Source: Hymenochaete sp. R1 (taxonomy: Eukaryota; Basidiomycota; Agaricomycetes; Hymenochaetales; Hymenochaetaceae). Taken from it: 64,000 nt of DNA. The notes beneath the pieces were generated by a model. That model ran no database searches. It was not told where the DNA came from and saw only the letters and a list, made by a program, of their open reading frames with translations. The position numbers were made by a program, and so were the translations under genes. Below, piece after piece: positions 22,645-33,820 of the stretch. The stretch spans positions 227,743 through 291,742 of the forward strand of contig JAFREE010000014.1 in assembly GCA_019400425.1 (NCBI GenBank), written 5' to 3'. How positions within the stretch are numbered: position 1 is the stretch's first letter; each line of letters begins with the position of its first letter.

Positions 22645-25600
22645 ATGTCTGTCGCAGGTCGCAAAAAGTCCGTCATTTCAACAGCTGGTCTCCAAATAGA
22701 CACCCCCGTCGCCCACAACACTTTCCTCAACAAGTCAGCCGCTTCCTCCATATCCCTCTACCAACAATGCTCCCAGCTCAGGTCTCGCCTCCTTCGCGTA
22801 CACGACTTTCCTCCTTACTTCTCCGTAGCAAGCGCTCAAGAACAGCGCACCTCAATCGACCCCGTCACTCAACTCTGGGATTGCTTCGCTTTGGGTGTCC
22901 CCCTATGCTTTTTACATAACCTCCTTCCCGGCGTGTCCCCAATATCGAACATCCAACTCGACCCAGAATCAGTCGACTTTTCAAATGAAAAGGCCACAAA
23001 GAAAGCCATCTTGTTCTTTTGCATGGCCATCAGCAAGACAGACATCTACGACATCGCCGACCAGTTCAACGCGACGGAGCTTTTGGATCGCAAGTCCACA
23101 GACGGCTTCGTCAAGGTCCGCAGCTCTCACACACTCACTCTCTTCCTTTCATAAGCTCCCGACTCACTAGCCTCCATGCCACACAGGCTCTGAACACCAT
23201 CACTCGACTCGTCGACCGTCTGCCAGAGGACTGTCAGGACGCACCGCCATCGTCTCCACCCACGCTCCCCTCACTCGAGTCCACAGACTCCCTCATCAAT
23301 CCAGACTCGCCTATGCAGCCGCCGCCTGCCAACGCCCAGGAGAACGCTCGAAATAACATCATCCGCGAAATTGTGGAGACGGAACGGAAATACGTGCAGG
23401 ACTTGGAGCATATGCAGGTACGGTGCCACTTTGGCCTTTTTTCTCAGCCAATCACCCGCTTTTGGTGCTCACACTCCGCTCTCATCCCCCCTACTCAAGA
23501 AATACGCGGTTGCGCTGAACGCGAGCAGTGCTATTGATCAGGATACCATTCACCTCCTCTTCCCTGGTCTAAGCAAACTCTTGGACTTCCAGCGGCGATT
23601 CCTCATCAGGCTCGAGGGCGTCGCGGAGTTGCCATGGAAAGAACAACGCTGGGGTCACCATTTCATTGAGAACGTCAGTTCCTTTCTCCTTCCTTCGGTC
23701 CGCATCTAGACACACACTAACCATCGGAACCATTTTGCATTCCTCGCCGGGCCCATTCTCTCTTGTTGTTGTTGTCGTTGCGTCGCCGCCGTTCTTCTTT
23801 GACGTCACATGACCATTTCCATACCTATACGTACGCGTCTTTGGGCCGCTTTTAACAACTTGCCCTTGTTTCGCATGGCATTCCCGCATTCGGAACAATT
23901 GTATGCAACAACAACAGGAGGAGGAGTTTGCGGTGTACGAGCCATATTGTGCTAACTACTCTGAGGCGATGGACATTCTGCTCACGGTCGAGTCAAATCT
24001 CATGGTGAGTGGATGCTGTTTCCAATCCCTGTTGTTGCCATCTCCCTCTCGCTCCCAGACTCGGTGGCAACTGAGCCGGGTCCTCTCTTAATGGGTCTCG
24101 AACCCAATCTCACGATCGTCCTCCGTGGCGACGTGTTTCCCTTTCCCTCAATTGCCCTTTCCGATCCGTCGGCGGGCAGGCCACGCCTTTTCATTTTCAG
24201 GCCTCACATCCCAATTTGGAAGTCAGTTTCTCACGCGGTTCATTTTGCCACTTCTAGGCTGTCACCCTTATCAACGCGAAATCGGAACTCCCAGCCTTCC
24301 TCATCAAGCCAATTCAGCGCATCTGTAAATATCCTCTCCTCCTTGAGGTAAGTCGACGGAACGGAACTATTGTCGGTTTAGAAAACTCGCCGCTCACTTC
24401 CATTTGTTTCCAAGTCTTTGCTGAAAGCGGCTGCGAAGTCGGAATATGCCCATTACGAGGAACTCCAGCGGGGATGGGAATCTGCAAAGAGGGTCACCGA
24501 CAGAATCAACGAAGCGCAGCGCCGATCCGAAAACGCGCAGACGGTATCGAGCCTCGAGGCGCGGGTGGAGGACTGGAAGGGTCATCATTTATCCAACTTT
24601 GGGGATCTCATCCTCGAGGACGTGTTCATGGTCATGAAGATGGACATAGATCGGGAGTATCACGTCTTCCTCTTTGAGAAGATCATTCTTTGCTGCAAGG
24701 AGGTGGTGCCGAACGCGAATGGGACGATGCGGAAAAGCAGTAAGAATAACTCTATTCTCAAAAAGCAAAACGCCGCCCTCCAAGGCGGTTCGGGCCTCTC
24801 GCGAAAGAAGACGACTCCGCTTTTGCTCAAAGGCCGAATCTTCTTGAATAACGTCACACACACTCGTCATATCACCACACCTGGTATGTGAAGGGTTTTT
24901 CCCGCCTGTTTCCACGTGTCCAATGCTAATGCTAATATGTCGTCGTGGAAGGCCCGTCAGGTCCGCAATACGCTTTACAAGTCTGGTGGAGAGGTGATGA
25001 TGACAACGAGTATTTCACGTTGCGGTGCCGATCTGAGGAACAACTCACGAAATGGGAACAAGCAATTAATCGGCTGATCGAAAAGACTCAACAACGTCGA
25101 GGCTCGGAAGCGTCTCAGCGGAGTCTCCAACCAAACAGCACGAATCCTTCTCAACCGCGCCACCCGTATGATAATCGGGCATTGTCGACAGCATCAGCCC
25201 AGATGAACTATATCAGCGTCCTTTCTCCGGTTTCAGGACCCTCGTCAGCCAGTCGTCGGTACCCTCCGCAGTCGTTTAATTATGACACTGTGAACCGGGA
25301 CGTGAGTACGCCTGATGGCTATTACGCAACGAATGGTAACGCGGGTCCTAGCGGGTACCCTCAAGACTTGGACCAGTACCCTGAAGACGAGTACGAATAT
25401 CAAAGTTCAGCACAGTCGCATTACGCCCCTTCGTCTGGACGTGGGACGCCTGTCGGTTCGCGCCGGGGGCAAAGCATGGTGGAAGAGCGGGAACCGTCAT
25501 CAGCATATGATCGCCCGCGAGCGCGCACGGAAGACCAGAATGGGCCCGTTATGCGGCAATGGAGAAGAAACGGCCCGCCGCCTCCACCCTTACCACCACC

Positions 25601-26462
25601 ATCAGGTATTCCCCCAAATCCGTTACTGAGCGCGAGGCCGGCTGGGCCTCATCGAATGACCTCGGACGCGTCGGACATGAGTTTTGGACCAGGCGTACAG
25701 CACATTAACACGGGGAACTCACGGCCGCAGCCGACCTTGCGGAGCAAGTTCAGTTCCAATAGGCTCAACTCGTCATATGATAATGAGGGTGAGGACATGG
25801 TGTCGCCGATCAATCGTGGGTCGTCGTCGTCGTCGTCGAGACCGACGATGCGGTCGCGAAGTGCGAGCCAGCCGAGCTCGTACAACCCACCGCCAGCGAC
25901 GCAGCCCCCTCCGCCGTTGCCGAAAATGCATTGGAACGAGGTATCGAAGAGCTCGGTGTCGAGTTCGGTGGCGAGCAGCAAGAGGGGAAGCGGCTCGAGT
26001 GCTTCGACGGGAGAAAGCTCGGACTACTCGCCGCACAGCACGTCGCCGGTCACGCCTTACGGATCCAGCGATTCTTCCCTTCCCCAATCGTCTTTACGAT
26101 CATCGAAATCGCAAGTACACCTCGGGAAGTCGGGGATGGTACCACGACTGAGCAACGATTGTGATCTGGTGAAGGTGAAAGTGCACTTTATGAACGACCT
26201 GTTCGTGATTCAGGTGCCCGAGACGGCACGGTATGGCGAGTTGATGGATAAACTTGGGAAGCGGATCAAGTTGTGTGGGTTCCAGGAGACGGACGGGGTG
26301 TTGATGGTGAAGTACAAGGACGAGGATGGCGATTTGGTGTCGATGCGCTCGAACGAGGACGTACAGATGGCGTTTGAGATTACGCAGAAGTTTGGCAAGG
26401 CTGTCGAGCTCCATGTTGCGCCGAAGATGGACGACCGAATGTCATACGCTCGGCCAACGTAA
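22645..26462 (+). CDS. CDC24: Cdc24, guanine nucleotide exchange factor for Cdc42
   Basis: Cdc24 activates the small GTPase Cdc42 and so sets cell polarity and hyphal tip growth. Seven exons give 1010 residues: 22645-23115, 23187-23417, 23500-23673, 23918-24004, 24258-24347, 24415-24883, 24952-26462. Domain order is the classic one. A calponin-like CDC24 N-terminal part spans about residues 35-165 (DPVTQLWDCFALGVPLCFL). The RhoGEF (DH) domain is about 210-390 (EIVETERKYVQDLEHM, FLIKPIQRICKYPLLL). The PH domain is about 400-550 (REYHVFLFEKIILCC, FTLRCRSEEQLTKWEQAI). A long disordered linker has poly-proline stretches (PPPPPLPPPSG) that could bind SH3 domains. A PB1 domain covers about 910-995 (VKVKVHFMNDLFVIQV, YKDEDGDLVSMRSNEDV), which in yeast binds the scaffold Bem1. 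No lesion was seen. Confidence 0.95.
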
Positions 26463-27796
26463 ATCAGAGCTTCATACTCATATGTCCCTCTCCCTCCTTT
26501 TCTCTCTCTCTCTTTTAATTCTCGTTAATATGCCGCCTTTTTCTTCTTCCTCAACCATTATGCCCCTCATTCGCTTTCTTATACACACGCACTAGCAAAT
26601 AACAACAACTCCGAAGCTCACGTCGCTCGCTCGCTCGACTCTCCATTCCTACCATACCTCGCCTCGTCCCACCACCTTCACCTCGGTCCGGATTTACTCA
26701 CGTACTATAACTATATACAATTGTTTTTTACCCCTCCGAACAACCTTTTTTTTCTTTCTTCCTATCGCATCGTCGCATTAGGGATTCATCAGCTTCTTGG
26801 TCCTGGACTGGGTTGCGGCTTTTTTGTCGTGTTCGTTGCCCCCCGTTGAGATGTGGGACGTTTCGTTTTTTCGGATGGCTGGTACTCCTCCCTCCCGTTC
26901 TCCCGCCCACTACGCTACCACTACCACCAGTTACCCCGTCTTCCGTGGAATTTTCTTTTTATAGTACTTGTCCCGTTTTTCTTTTCTCTTTTCCTGATCG
27001 TCTTCGTTCACCTGAATCACGCTCGCTATGTTCACTTTTCATACCTTATCCTTACCACGCGCCTCCCTTTTCCTTTTTCCTCCTCATCTCTATTTTTTAC
27101 TCTCAATTCTCTATTCCTCTGTCTCGCCATCGCCATCGCCATCCATTCGTTCCTGTTTTCCGTCTTTCCGTCTTCCGTCTTCCTCCTTTCGTGTCTGCGG
27201 ATCTCTATATCTTTTTTTTGACTCGGTCGGTCGGTCGCTCCATCTTTTTTTGGCTTCTCCCTTTTCCTCTCTTCCTCGCCTCTTCCCGCCCACTCTCGTT
27301 TCCGATTTTCACGTCTCGTTTCCGATTTCCGTTACTTTTTACTTTTTTACTTATATTTTGCGAGCCCGGCTCCCAGACTTGGACCGCGGACCGTTGGCTG
27401 GCGCAAATGGTGTATTAATAGGCTACTTTGAGAGAAAAACAAAACCCAGTCTTATAGATTTCTTTTTTACTCAGTTTCTTTTTTTTTTCGAGGGTACTTG
27501 GTGTGTTGGTGTATTGGTGTGATGAGAGTATTAATATTGCCAGTACTAGTGCGTCGAGGGAGCAAGTGATATCGATGCTTTATGGCCCGGCCGAGAGTTT
27601 CGGGATGACGTGAGAGTTAACTCTCTCGGACGCGTAGCCGCTGAGTGCTGAGAGCTGAGTGTTGAGCGTTGAGCGTTGAGCTTATCTCAAGACCACGACC
27701 ACGACCAGTATTCCCAACTAGTACTCAGCTTGTACTAGTACTCTAACTACTCGAAGCCTTTTCTTTCTTCAGGCATTTCTGTACGCTGGGATTGGG
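26463..27796. other. Pyrimidine-rich intergenic after CDC24
   Basis: The CDC24 3' region is followed by long CT-rich DNA (about 26740-27350). Open frames here encode Phe/Leu/Ser/Pro-rich products, as expected from CT-rich sequence, and are rejected. Three AGTACTAGT-type words lie at 27542, 27717 and 27734. Confidence 0.55.
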
Positions 27797-30340
27797 ATGG
27801 GGCTCAGGTTGGAGTACCTCTCGCGGGAGGAGGTGGATAAGGTACGTTGCGGTTGCAGTGGTTTGGGCTGGTTGTGTCAGTGGTTGCTGGTGGGAGTGGT
27901 TGGATTCGCTTTTCTCGCTTTCGTCCGAGTCAACTTGCAATCTTCAGAATGAGCTGGCCTTTTCTTGTCCTTGTCTCTTACTCTTACTCTTTTGAATCTT
28001 GATCGGGACTCTTGTTTCGGTTTTATTAATATTGTTTCCTGCGTGTGCGGCTTGGATCGCGTTTGCTGATTACTTTGGGACGCCCCGCCCCCGCCCCGGC
28101 CTGCGCTTTGGAACGTGGAACTTCAAAGTTTGACAGAGATGGGTACGTACGTACGTTTCTTTCTTTCTTTCTTCCTACAGTGCAATATACCGCGCAACTT
28201 CAAGTTGAACCCACCCCATTCATATTAACTTTGGGAGGAAAGACTCACTGCACTCACCGCACTTCATGATCCCTCCTCCTGACGGATTAATCGCCGTGGG
28301 GGGGGGGGGGGCATTGACTCGGATATCGTGCATTGAACTCTTGACTTCAAGTTGGTCTGATGATTCGGAACTTGAAGGTATCTCGTCCTGAAGGGCTTCG
28401 TGCCTCTTGAGGAGACAAAGAGGCTGCTCGATCGATCGAAGCAGCTCCTGGACGAGTTCGATATCGAGTCGCATCCGAAGGTGCGTCTGTTTTGTTTGTT
28501 TTGCTTTGTTTCCTGCCAGGCAATAGCTAATTCGGATTTGCTCTTGGTCTTTTGGTCTCTTGGGTATTTATGAAAATCGAAATCGAAATCGGTATCGGAA
28601 ACACGATGGCTTGCATGTACTATGTACACACGGGCTCTCTGTTTGTCTGCAAAAAACAAATTACGATAATCGTAATTCTGGACCTCTCCCATTCATGCAT
28701 CGTACAACATACAACACCGATACACCGATGTCCGCGCCCTCGATCCTGAAAACGAAAACTCTGATAATGCAATCGCGCGCAATCCCTCCCCCCCCCCCCC
28801 AAAACCCCCGACGGGAATCCAGACAAAGTTCACGACGGGCGACGATAACCACGTCGGAGACGAGTACTTCCTCACCTCGGGAGACAAGATCAGGTTCTTT
28901 CTCGAAGAGGACGCGTTAGACGCGCAGGGCCGTTTGACGTGTGAGAAGAACAGAGCGGTGAATAAGATTGGGCACGGTGCGTTTTAGTTGTGCATGTATT
29001 TGCATGCTGGTTCCCCTATTCTTGCTCGTGTTTATGAGAGGCGTTGGGGGTGGCTTGTCATGATGACGATTTTGTTATTGTTGTTTATAGCTTTGCACGA
29101 GCTTGACCCAGCCTTTCGGAAGGTGACACTGGAGAATGAAAGGTTGAGAGCTCTTGTACGGGACTTGCGGTTCCATACGGATCCTGTCGGTATGTCTTCA
29201 AGGTTATCATTCGCATACATTATGTTTACTTGTTTTTGAATGGGATAATAGCGCTGCAGTCTATGGTGATAACGAAGCAGACGAAGATTGGAGGGGAAGG
29301 TACGGTCTTACACTTCGATGATATTCTCGATATTAACTGAGCATTGAACACATGCTGTATCTTTCAGTTCCGGAGCATAATGATTCGTGAGTTCTGCCAA
29401 CATCATTCGATTGGAGACTTCCCCATCCTGAGTACAATCGATTGCCACCGCAGAACCTTCCTCGTAAGAATCTCGACTATCCTTCATGGCTTCAACTCCT
29501 TTGAATGAGTACTAACATCCTCCACGCGCGCTGAACCCAGTACACCGACCCACCAACAGCACTCGGCTTCTGGATCGCCCTCGAGAAATGCACAGCCGAA
29601 AACGGCGCCCTCTCCTTCCTCCCAGGCTCACACAAGACCACGCCCATCACGAAACGATTCGTGCGGATGCCGAAGCCCGATGGGAGGAGCATCGAGGGAA
29701 CGGGCACGGGAACAGGTTTCGAAGATATCCCGAATCCGCACCCGACCCGAGGCGAACTCGAGCATGATCCTTCGTCTCCTTCTCCTTCTCCTTCTCCCGC
29801 ATCTTTAGGTGGCGTTGCCGAAAGCGAGAAGGGCCGAAAGAGGGTATATGTGTTGGAAACGTGTGATCCAGGTTCGTTGTATCCTGGGCTTTCTTTTTTT
29901 GAGCTTTGAAATTTGTCGCTCGGCGGGACGGGTGCCGTGTTTATCTATACTTACACGTATGCTCTCTTCAACGGCATTCCCGTTCTATTTATTGTTTTAG
30001 GCGACTTGGTGCTTATTCATGGCAGCGTTCTCCACAAGTCGGAACGAAACACAAGGTACGCACCCCCATCCCCCCAGGTCCGTGTCCCAACACTGAATGG
30101 TCTTTATGCCCGTCCTTCAATTTAACTTCCACCGTATCTACCAACACTCTGCTCGCTCCTGCGTCCCCGTGTGTGCATTTCCGTCGCCTTCTGGCGTTTT
30201 GATTTTGGTGTATCTTTAGTCCATTTACACGATTCGCGTACACGTTCCATATGATCGAATCCGAGCCTCATGCAAAGTATGATGAGAAGAATTGGCTCCA
30301 GCCGACGAAGGAGATGCCGTTTTCAAAGGTTCTTGCGTAA
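27797..30340 (+). CDS. Phytanoyl-CoA dioxygenase family protein (PHYHD1-like)
   Basis: A member of the Fe(II)/2-oxoglutarate-dependent oxygenase family; the substrate cannot be told from sequence. Eleven exons give 332 residues: 27797-27841, 28129-28142, 28378-28480, 28823-28976, 29091-29189, 29252-29299, 29368-29386, 29454-29463, 29541-29871, 30001-30055, 30220-30340. The iron ligands are visible as H-x-D (VPEHNDSTFLYTDPP, about residue 165) and a distal His (LVLIHGSVLHKS). An Arg for 2-oxoglutarate follows (SPFTRFAYTFHMIE). Family signatures are YLVLKGFV and GFWIALEKCTAENGALSF. Exon 2 is only 14 nt but supplies FDRDG, which the family expects before YLVLKG. Exon 8 is 10 nt. A Pro/Ser-rich insert lies between the core strands. 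Introns 2 and 3 contain 14-G and 13-C runs. It is convergent with THI6, 160 bp away. Confidence 0.9.
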
Positions 30341-30499
30341 AGAGGGGGGGGGGGGCGCATACACGTAGCTTGATAACTGACCACGATGATCACAATAACC
30401 CAAGCGCGGTGTCCATTGTTTTTGTAAAGATATAGGCTTGTTGTAACAATACATATGATTCTCATACAATTTTGGACCCTATAGTCAGGGACTTACAGC

Positions 30500-32964
30500 T
30501 CACGAGTGAATCTTGACTTTCGCCCTCTCTATAACCTTTTCGAGAGTAAGGTTATAGATCTCATCGATAAGCGCAGGCAAGAAAGTCCCGCTCCCTTTGA
30601 CATCCTCCCTAGAAGCCGCAAGCTCGGAAGCAATCGTAATAGCCAAAACGCTAGACACATCCCACTTCAGCTCAGACTCGCGCATTGACCCAAAGTAAAT
30701 ATAGAAACAGCACTTACCCAGCTACGGCTCCCAAAAGCATACTCGTGCTCACAAGTCGTCCAGCTTCCACATTACCATCTTGACCTCGAGCTTCCTTGTT
30801 GGCTACGGCGCAAAACGATGCGATACTCGTTCCAACGATGCATCCTGAGCCTGTTATATCCCCAAGAAGCTTGTGTCCGTTTGAGAGGGAGATAGTGGTG
30901 CGGCCGTCTGAGATCCAGTCGGTTTTTCCGGTCATGACAATTACACATCCTATGATGAGATGGCGAATTAGTATTAGGCGGAGGTAAATAAGGAATGCAT
31001 GGTCTTAGGTAGTGCAGAAGAAACTGTTCACGGAGACGCACGTTCTTTCCTAGCTAGAGTTTGGAGCATCTTGGTCGGGTCTGTGAAACCTTTTCCGACA
31101 CTGTCAACTCCTTTTGACTTTACCTGGAAGAAAAACAACGAGACTAGTTGTGATTTTGACTTTGACTATGCGTCATTGTATGCGACCTACTTCGTCCGAA
31201 TTTGCAAGAGCGCCGATTTCAGCTGCGTTACCTTTGATAACGCTCGCTTGCCATGTATTGAGCAATTCTGCGTACCCCATTTGACTTCAATTAGAACCCA
31301 CGAAACACTCGAAGCGAAGCGACTCAAGGCCAAACATAAAGTCCTTCAGGCTTGACTTACCCTGGGCTGCATTGAATCGATATTTCGTAGCGCCCACCGC
31401 AACAGGATCGAAGACAATAGGATTTCTCCGTGTATTTACCCACTTCCCTACGCCGTAAGTCTTCAGCACAGTAGTAAAGAGGTAGATAGAGAGGAATGAA
31501 CAGAAGCTGCGTACCGGCTTCTACCATACCCGATATATCACTGATAGTTCCGAAGTTTACTAGTAGCGCGCTGCTGACCTTGCTTAGGTCTTCCATTTCG
31601 TGGGGAGAGGTGGCCATGATGGGACTTGCACCTAATGCGAGCGTAACGTTCGCTGATTGGTTGACGACAACGGAGTTGGTAATCTACATGAACGCTCAAT
31701 ATACCCCATTACAATCTCTTCCAAGAAATGAAGTATTTACTCACCTGATGAACGAGGGGTCCAAGTCCTCTGAGGGAGGTCAAAAGTTCCGCTGCTCCCT
31801 TCACTATCGATTCAGGCGAATCGTTGCCGGCAGCTGGTTGGCTCATGAGAGGAAGTATTGATGATTTAAACGACCGGACGGTGTCCACAAGTTGTCGAGC
31901 AGAGGCCGAAGGATGCGGCGAAGACATGATTGCACTGACCACCGCAACACCATCGAGAGGTCTTCCCTTGACCGAAACCGCACCGTGAAGTGTTCTCAGC
32001 ACATTCCTCTCATTGATGCCCGCTGTCGAAAAGTCCTTTGTATCAGCCTACCCATCCGCACCTCAAAAATCCTCAGCGTTCTCGTGCACTCACCAATCCC
32101 AACAGCTTTAACCTTCCTCCCTTCTCCCCCACCTCCTTCCAACGCATCCAAAACAGCCCCGATACCTCTAACACCCAACACACTCTTAATATCCTTCTTT
32201 GTCTTCGTGTCCCACACCGGCCCAACCCCAACATAATCTGCGCCCCCTCTAGCAGCCTCAGCAGCTTCCTCGGGAGAATTCGCTGAGACGCCTACGATGG
32301 CGTTCGGGGAAAGGAGCTGGCGTACGAGGGAGAGGGGCATGTCGGATTGCCCAACATGGACACCATCGGCGTTGATGGCGAGCGCGACGTCTATCCTGAA
32401 CAATGTGGGTTCAATGGGTAATGAGTATGTGTACGTTGCGGGTTGCATATATGCACGTCACTTATAAGTCCGGCATGGTCGGGAGGAGAGGTTACACATA
32501 CCTGTCATTAATGAGGATGGGTACGTTATATCTTTGGCATAGCTCTTTCGACCGACGAGCGATCTCTAGGAACTAACAACAAGCAGTGGTATATCATGCA
32601 ATAGCCATTGATATGAGTATGCAATGACACAACGTACGCACCTCCCTTGTCTCCGTATCCTTCTCCCTAATCTGCACGACCGTGACACCACCCTTGAGAG
32701 CCTAACCAATGCATCAGCACTTCCGCATCCGACGCTCAACGAATAGCACGGGAAAAGAAAAGAAAAACGCACTTCCTCGAGTACTTCATAATAATCCTGC
32801 GGTGACCGCGATGGATCACCAAAACAATCACCCGAGTCTGAGTCAGTTCACGTCCTCCTAACGAATAGAGGCAAGCACAAGCAATTTACAGCTCCAGGTG
32901 GAAGCACCTCGCGCCCTGTGACGAGGTAAAGCGAGTAGTCGATGTCTTCCTTCTTGAATGGCAT
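30500..32964 (-). CDS. THI6: Bifunctional thiamine-phosphate synthase / hydroxyethylthiazole kinase
   Basis: Joins the pyrimidine and thiazole halves of thiamine and phosphorylates the thiazole alcohol. Twelve exons give 535 residues, normal for fungal THI6: 32964-32890, 32796-32773, 32701-32642, 32572-32502, 32395-32094, 32022-31745, 31683-31515, 31447-31361, 31267-31191, 31123-31042, 30949-30718, 30650-30500. The N-terminal ThiE half (about 1-230) has VTVVQIREKD, VPILINDR, GVHVGQSDMP and GADYVGVGPVWDTKTKKD. The C-terminal ThiM half (about 240-535) has TNSVVVNQSANVTLALGASP, SALLVNFGTISD, FDPVAVGATKYR, IKGNAAEIGALANSDE, GKTDWISDG and DITGSGCIVGTSIASF with the catalytic Cys. No targeting signal is apparent. 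I looked for a thiamine riboswitch upstream and saw none. Confidence 0.94.
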
Positions 32965-33820
32965 TGGCACGGTGAAAAAAATTCAAGGAAGAAAGGAAAC
33001 AAAACGAAGGAAGTGTTGTTTGACAATGTCCAAGCGCTCGGACGCGGCAGCTCGCGTAGATTACATTTATTTGAATTCGTCAATATGTCGTCACTTCTAC
33101 TGAACTCCAGTGCATCCATCTCGTGCGTCGGTCAATAAAGAAAAAAGAACGAAAGTAGTTTATTTAATCGCCATCAAGGGTAGTCGTAAGTAAGTAACGA
33201 TGTTAACATCAAATGACAACGTAAATGTAGAGTTTAGATTTTTACTTCACAAGATACAACGATTTCTTCTGGAGAAACGGAGACAATTTAAAAACATGGT
33301 ATCGCAGGGGAAGATATAGGCCTTTCGCCATGACGCATGTGTAGTTCATATGATCATGGCCATGGTCGAAAGGAAGGAAGGAAGAGTGAGGAAGAGGAGG
33401 GTTCGCTATTGACAGAGGATTTAAAGAAGGTAGGAGGGGGTTTAAAGGATGATGACAAGTACAAATTTAGTGTAGGGTACGTTTCTAAGCAACCTGCTGT
33501 CGGGCTAAGTGAGTGAAGGTGAGAGACCTGCGGTACTTCGGTAGAAACTGTTAGTCTTGCAATATCGAGGGTACGTTTGCAAACGCCGTAAATGGATACG
33601 CAGGACATGGAACGATTGGCAAAATGGTCGGGTGAGGTCAGATCGGGAGCGCTTGATGTCAAATGCCAGCGACGGCAAGGTTCTGGAGGGAGAAAGGAAG
33701 GTAAAGAAGAACGAACAAAGGACCAAAAGGCATAGGAAGAGAACGGAGCGTAACAAACGCAAGTAGGAGGACCAAAGGAAAAAGCAGGAAAAAGGAAGAA
33801 AAAACAAAACATAATCAATC
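32965..33820. other. Intergenic, THI6 promoter and downstream of the Ulp1-like gene
   Basis: No supported gene. Open frames at 33354-33837 on the minus strand are Phe/Leu/Ser-rich low-complexity translations downstream of the next stop codon (33821), and look like 3' UTR. The remainder would be the THI6 promoter. Confidence 0.5.

Noticed and set aside
26813..27522. Frames of up to 201 codons after CDC24
   Set aside because: Translations of a CT-rich tract; composition is explained by base bias and no domain is visible.
32965..33120. Thiamine-sensing riboswitch upstream of THI6
   Set aside because: No recognisable conserved core in the leader or first intron.
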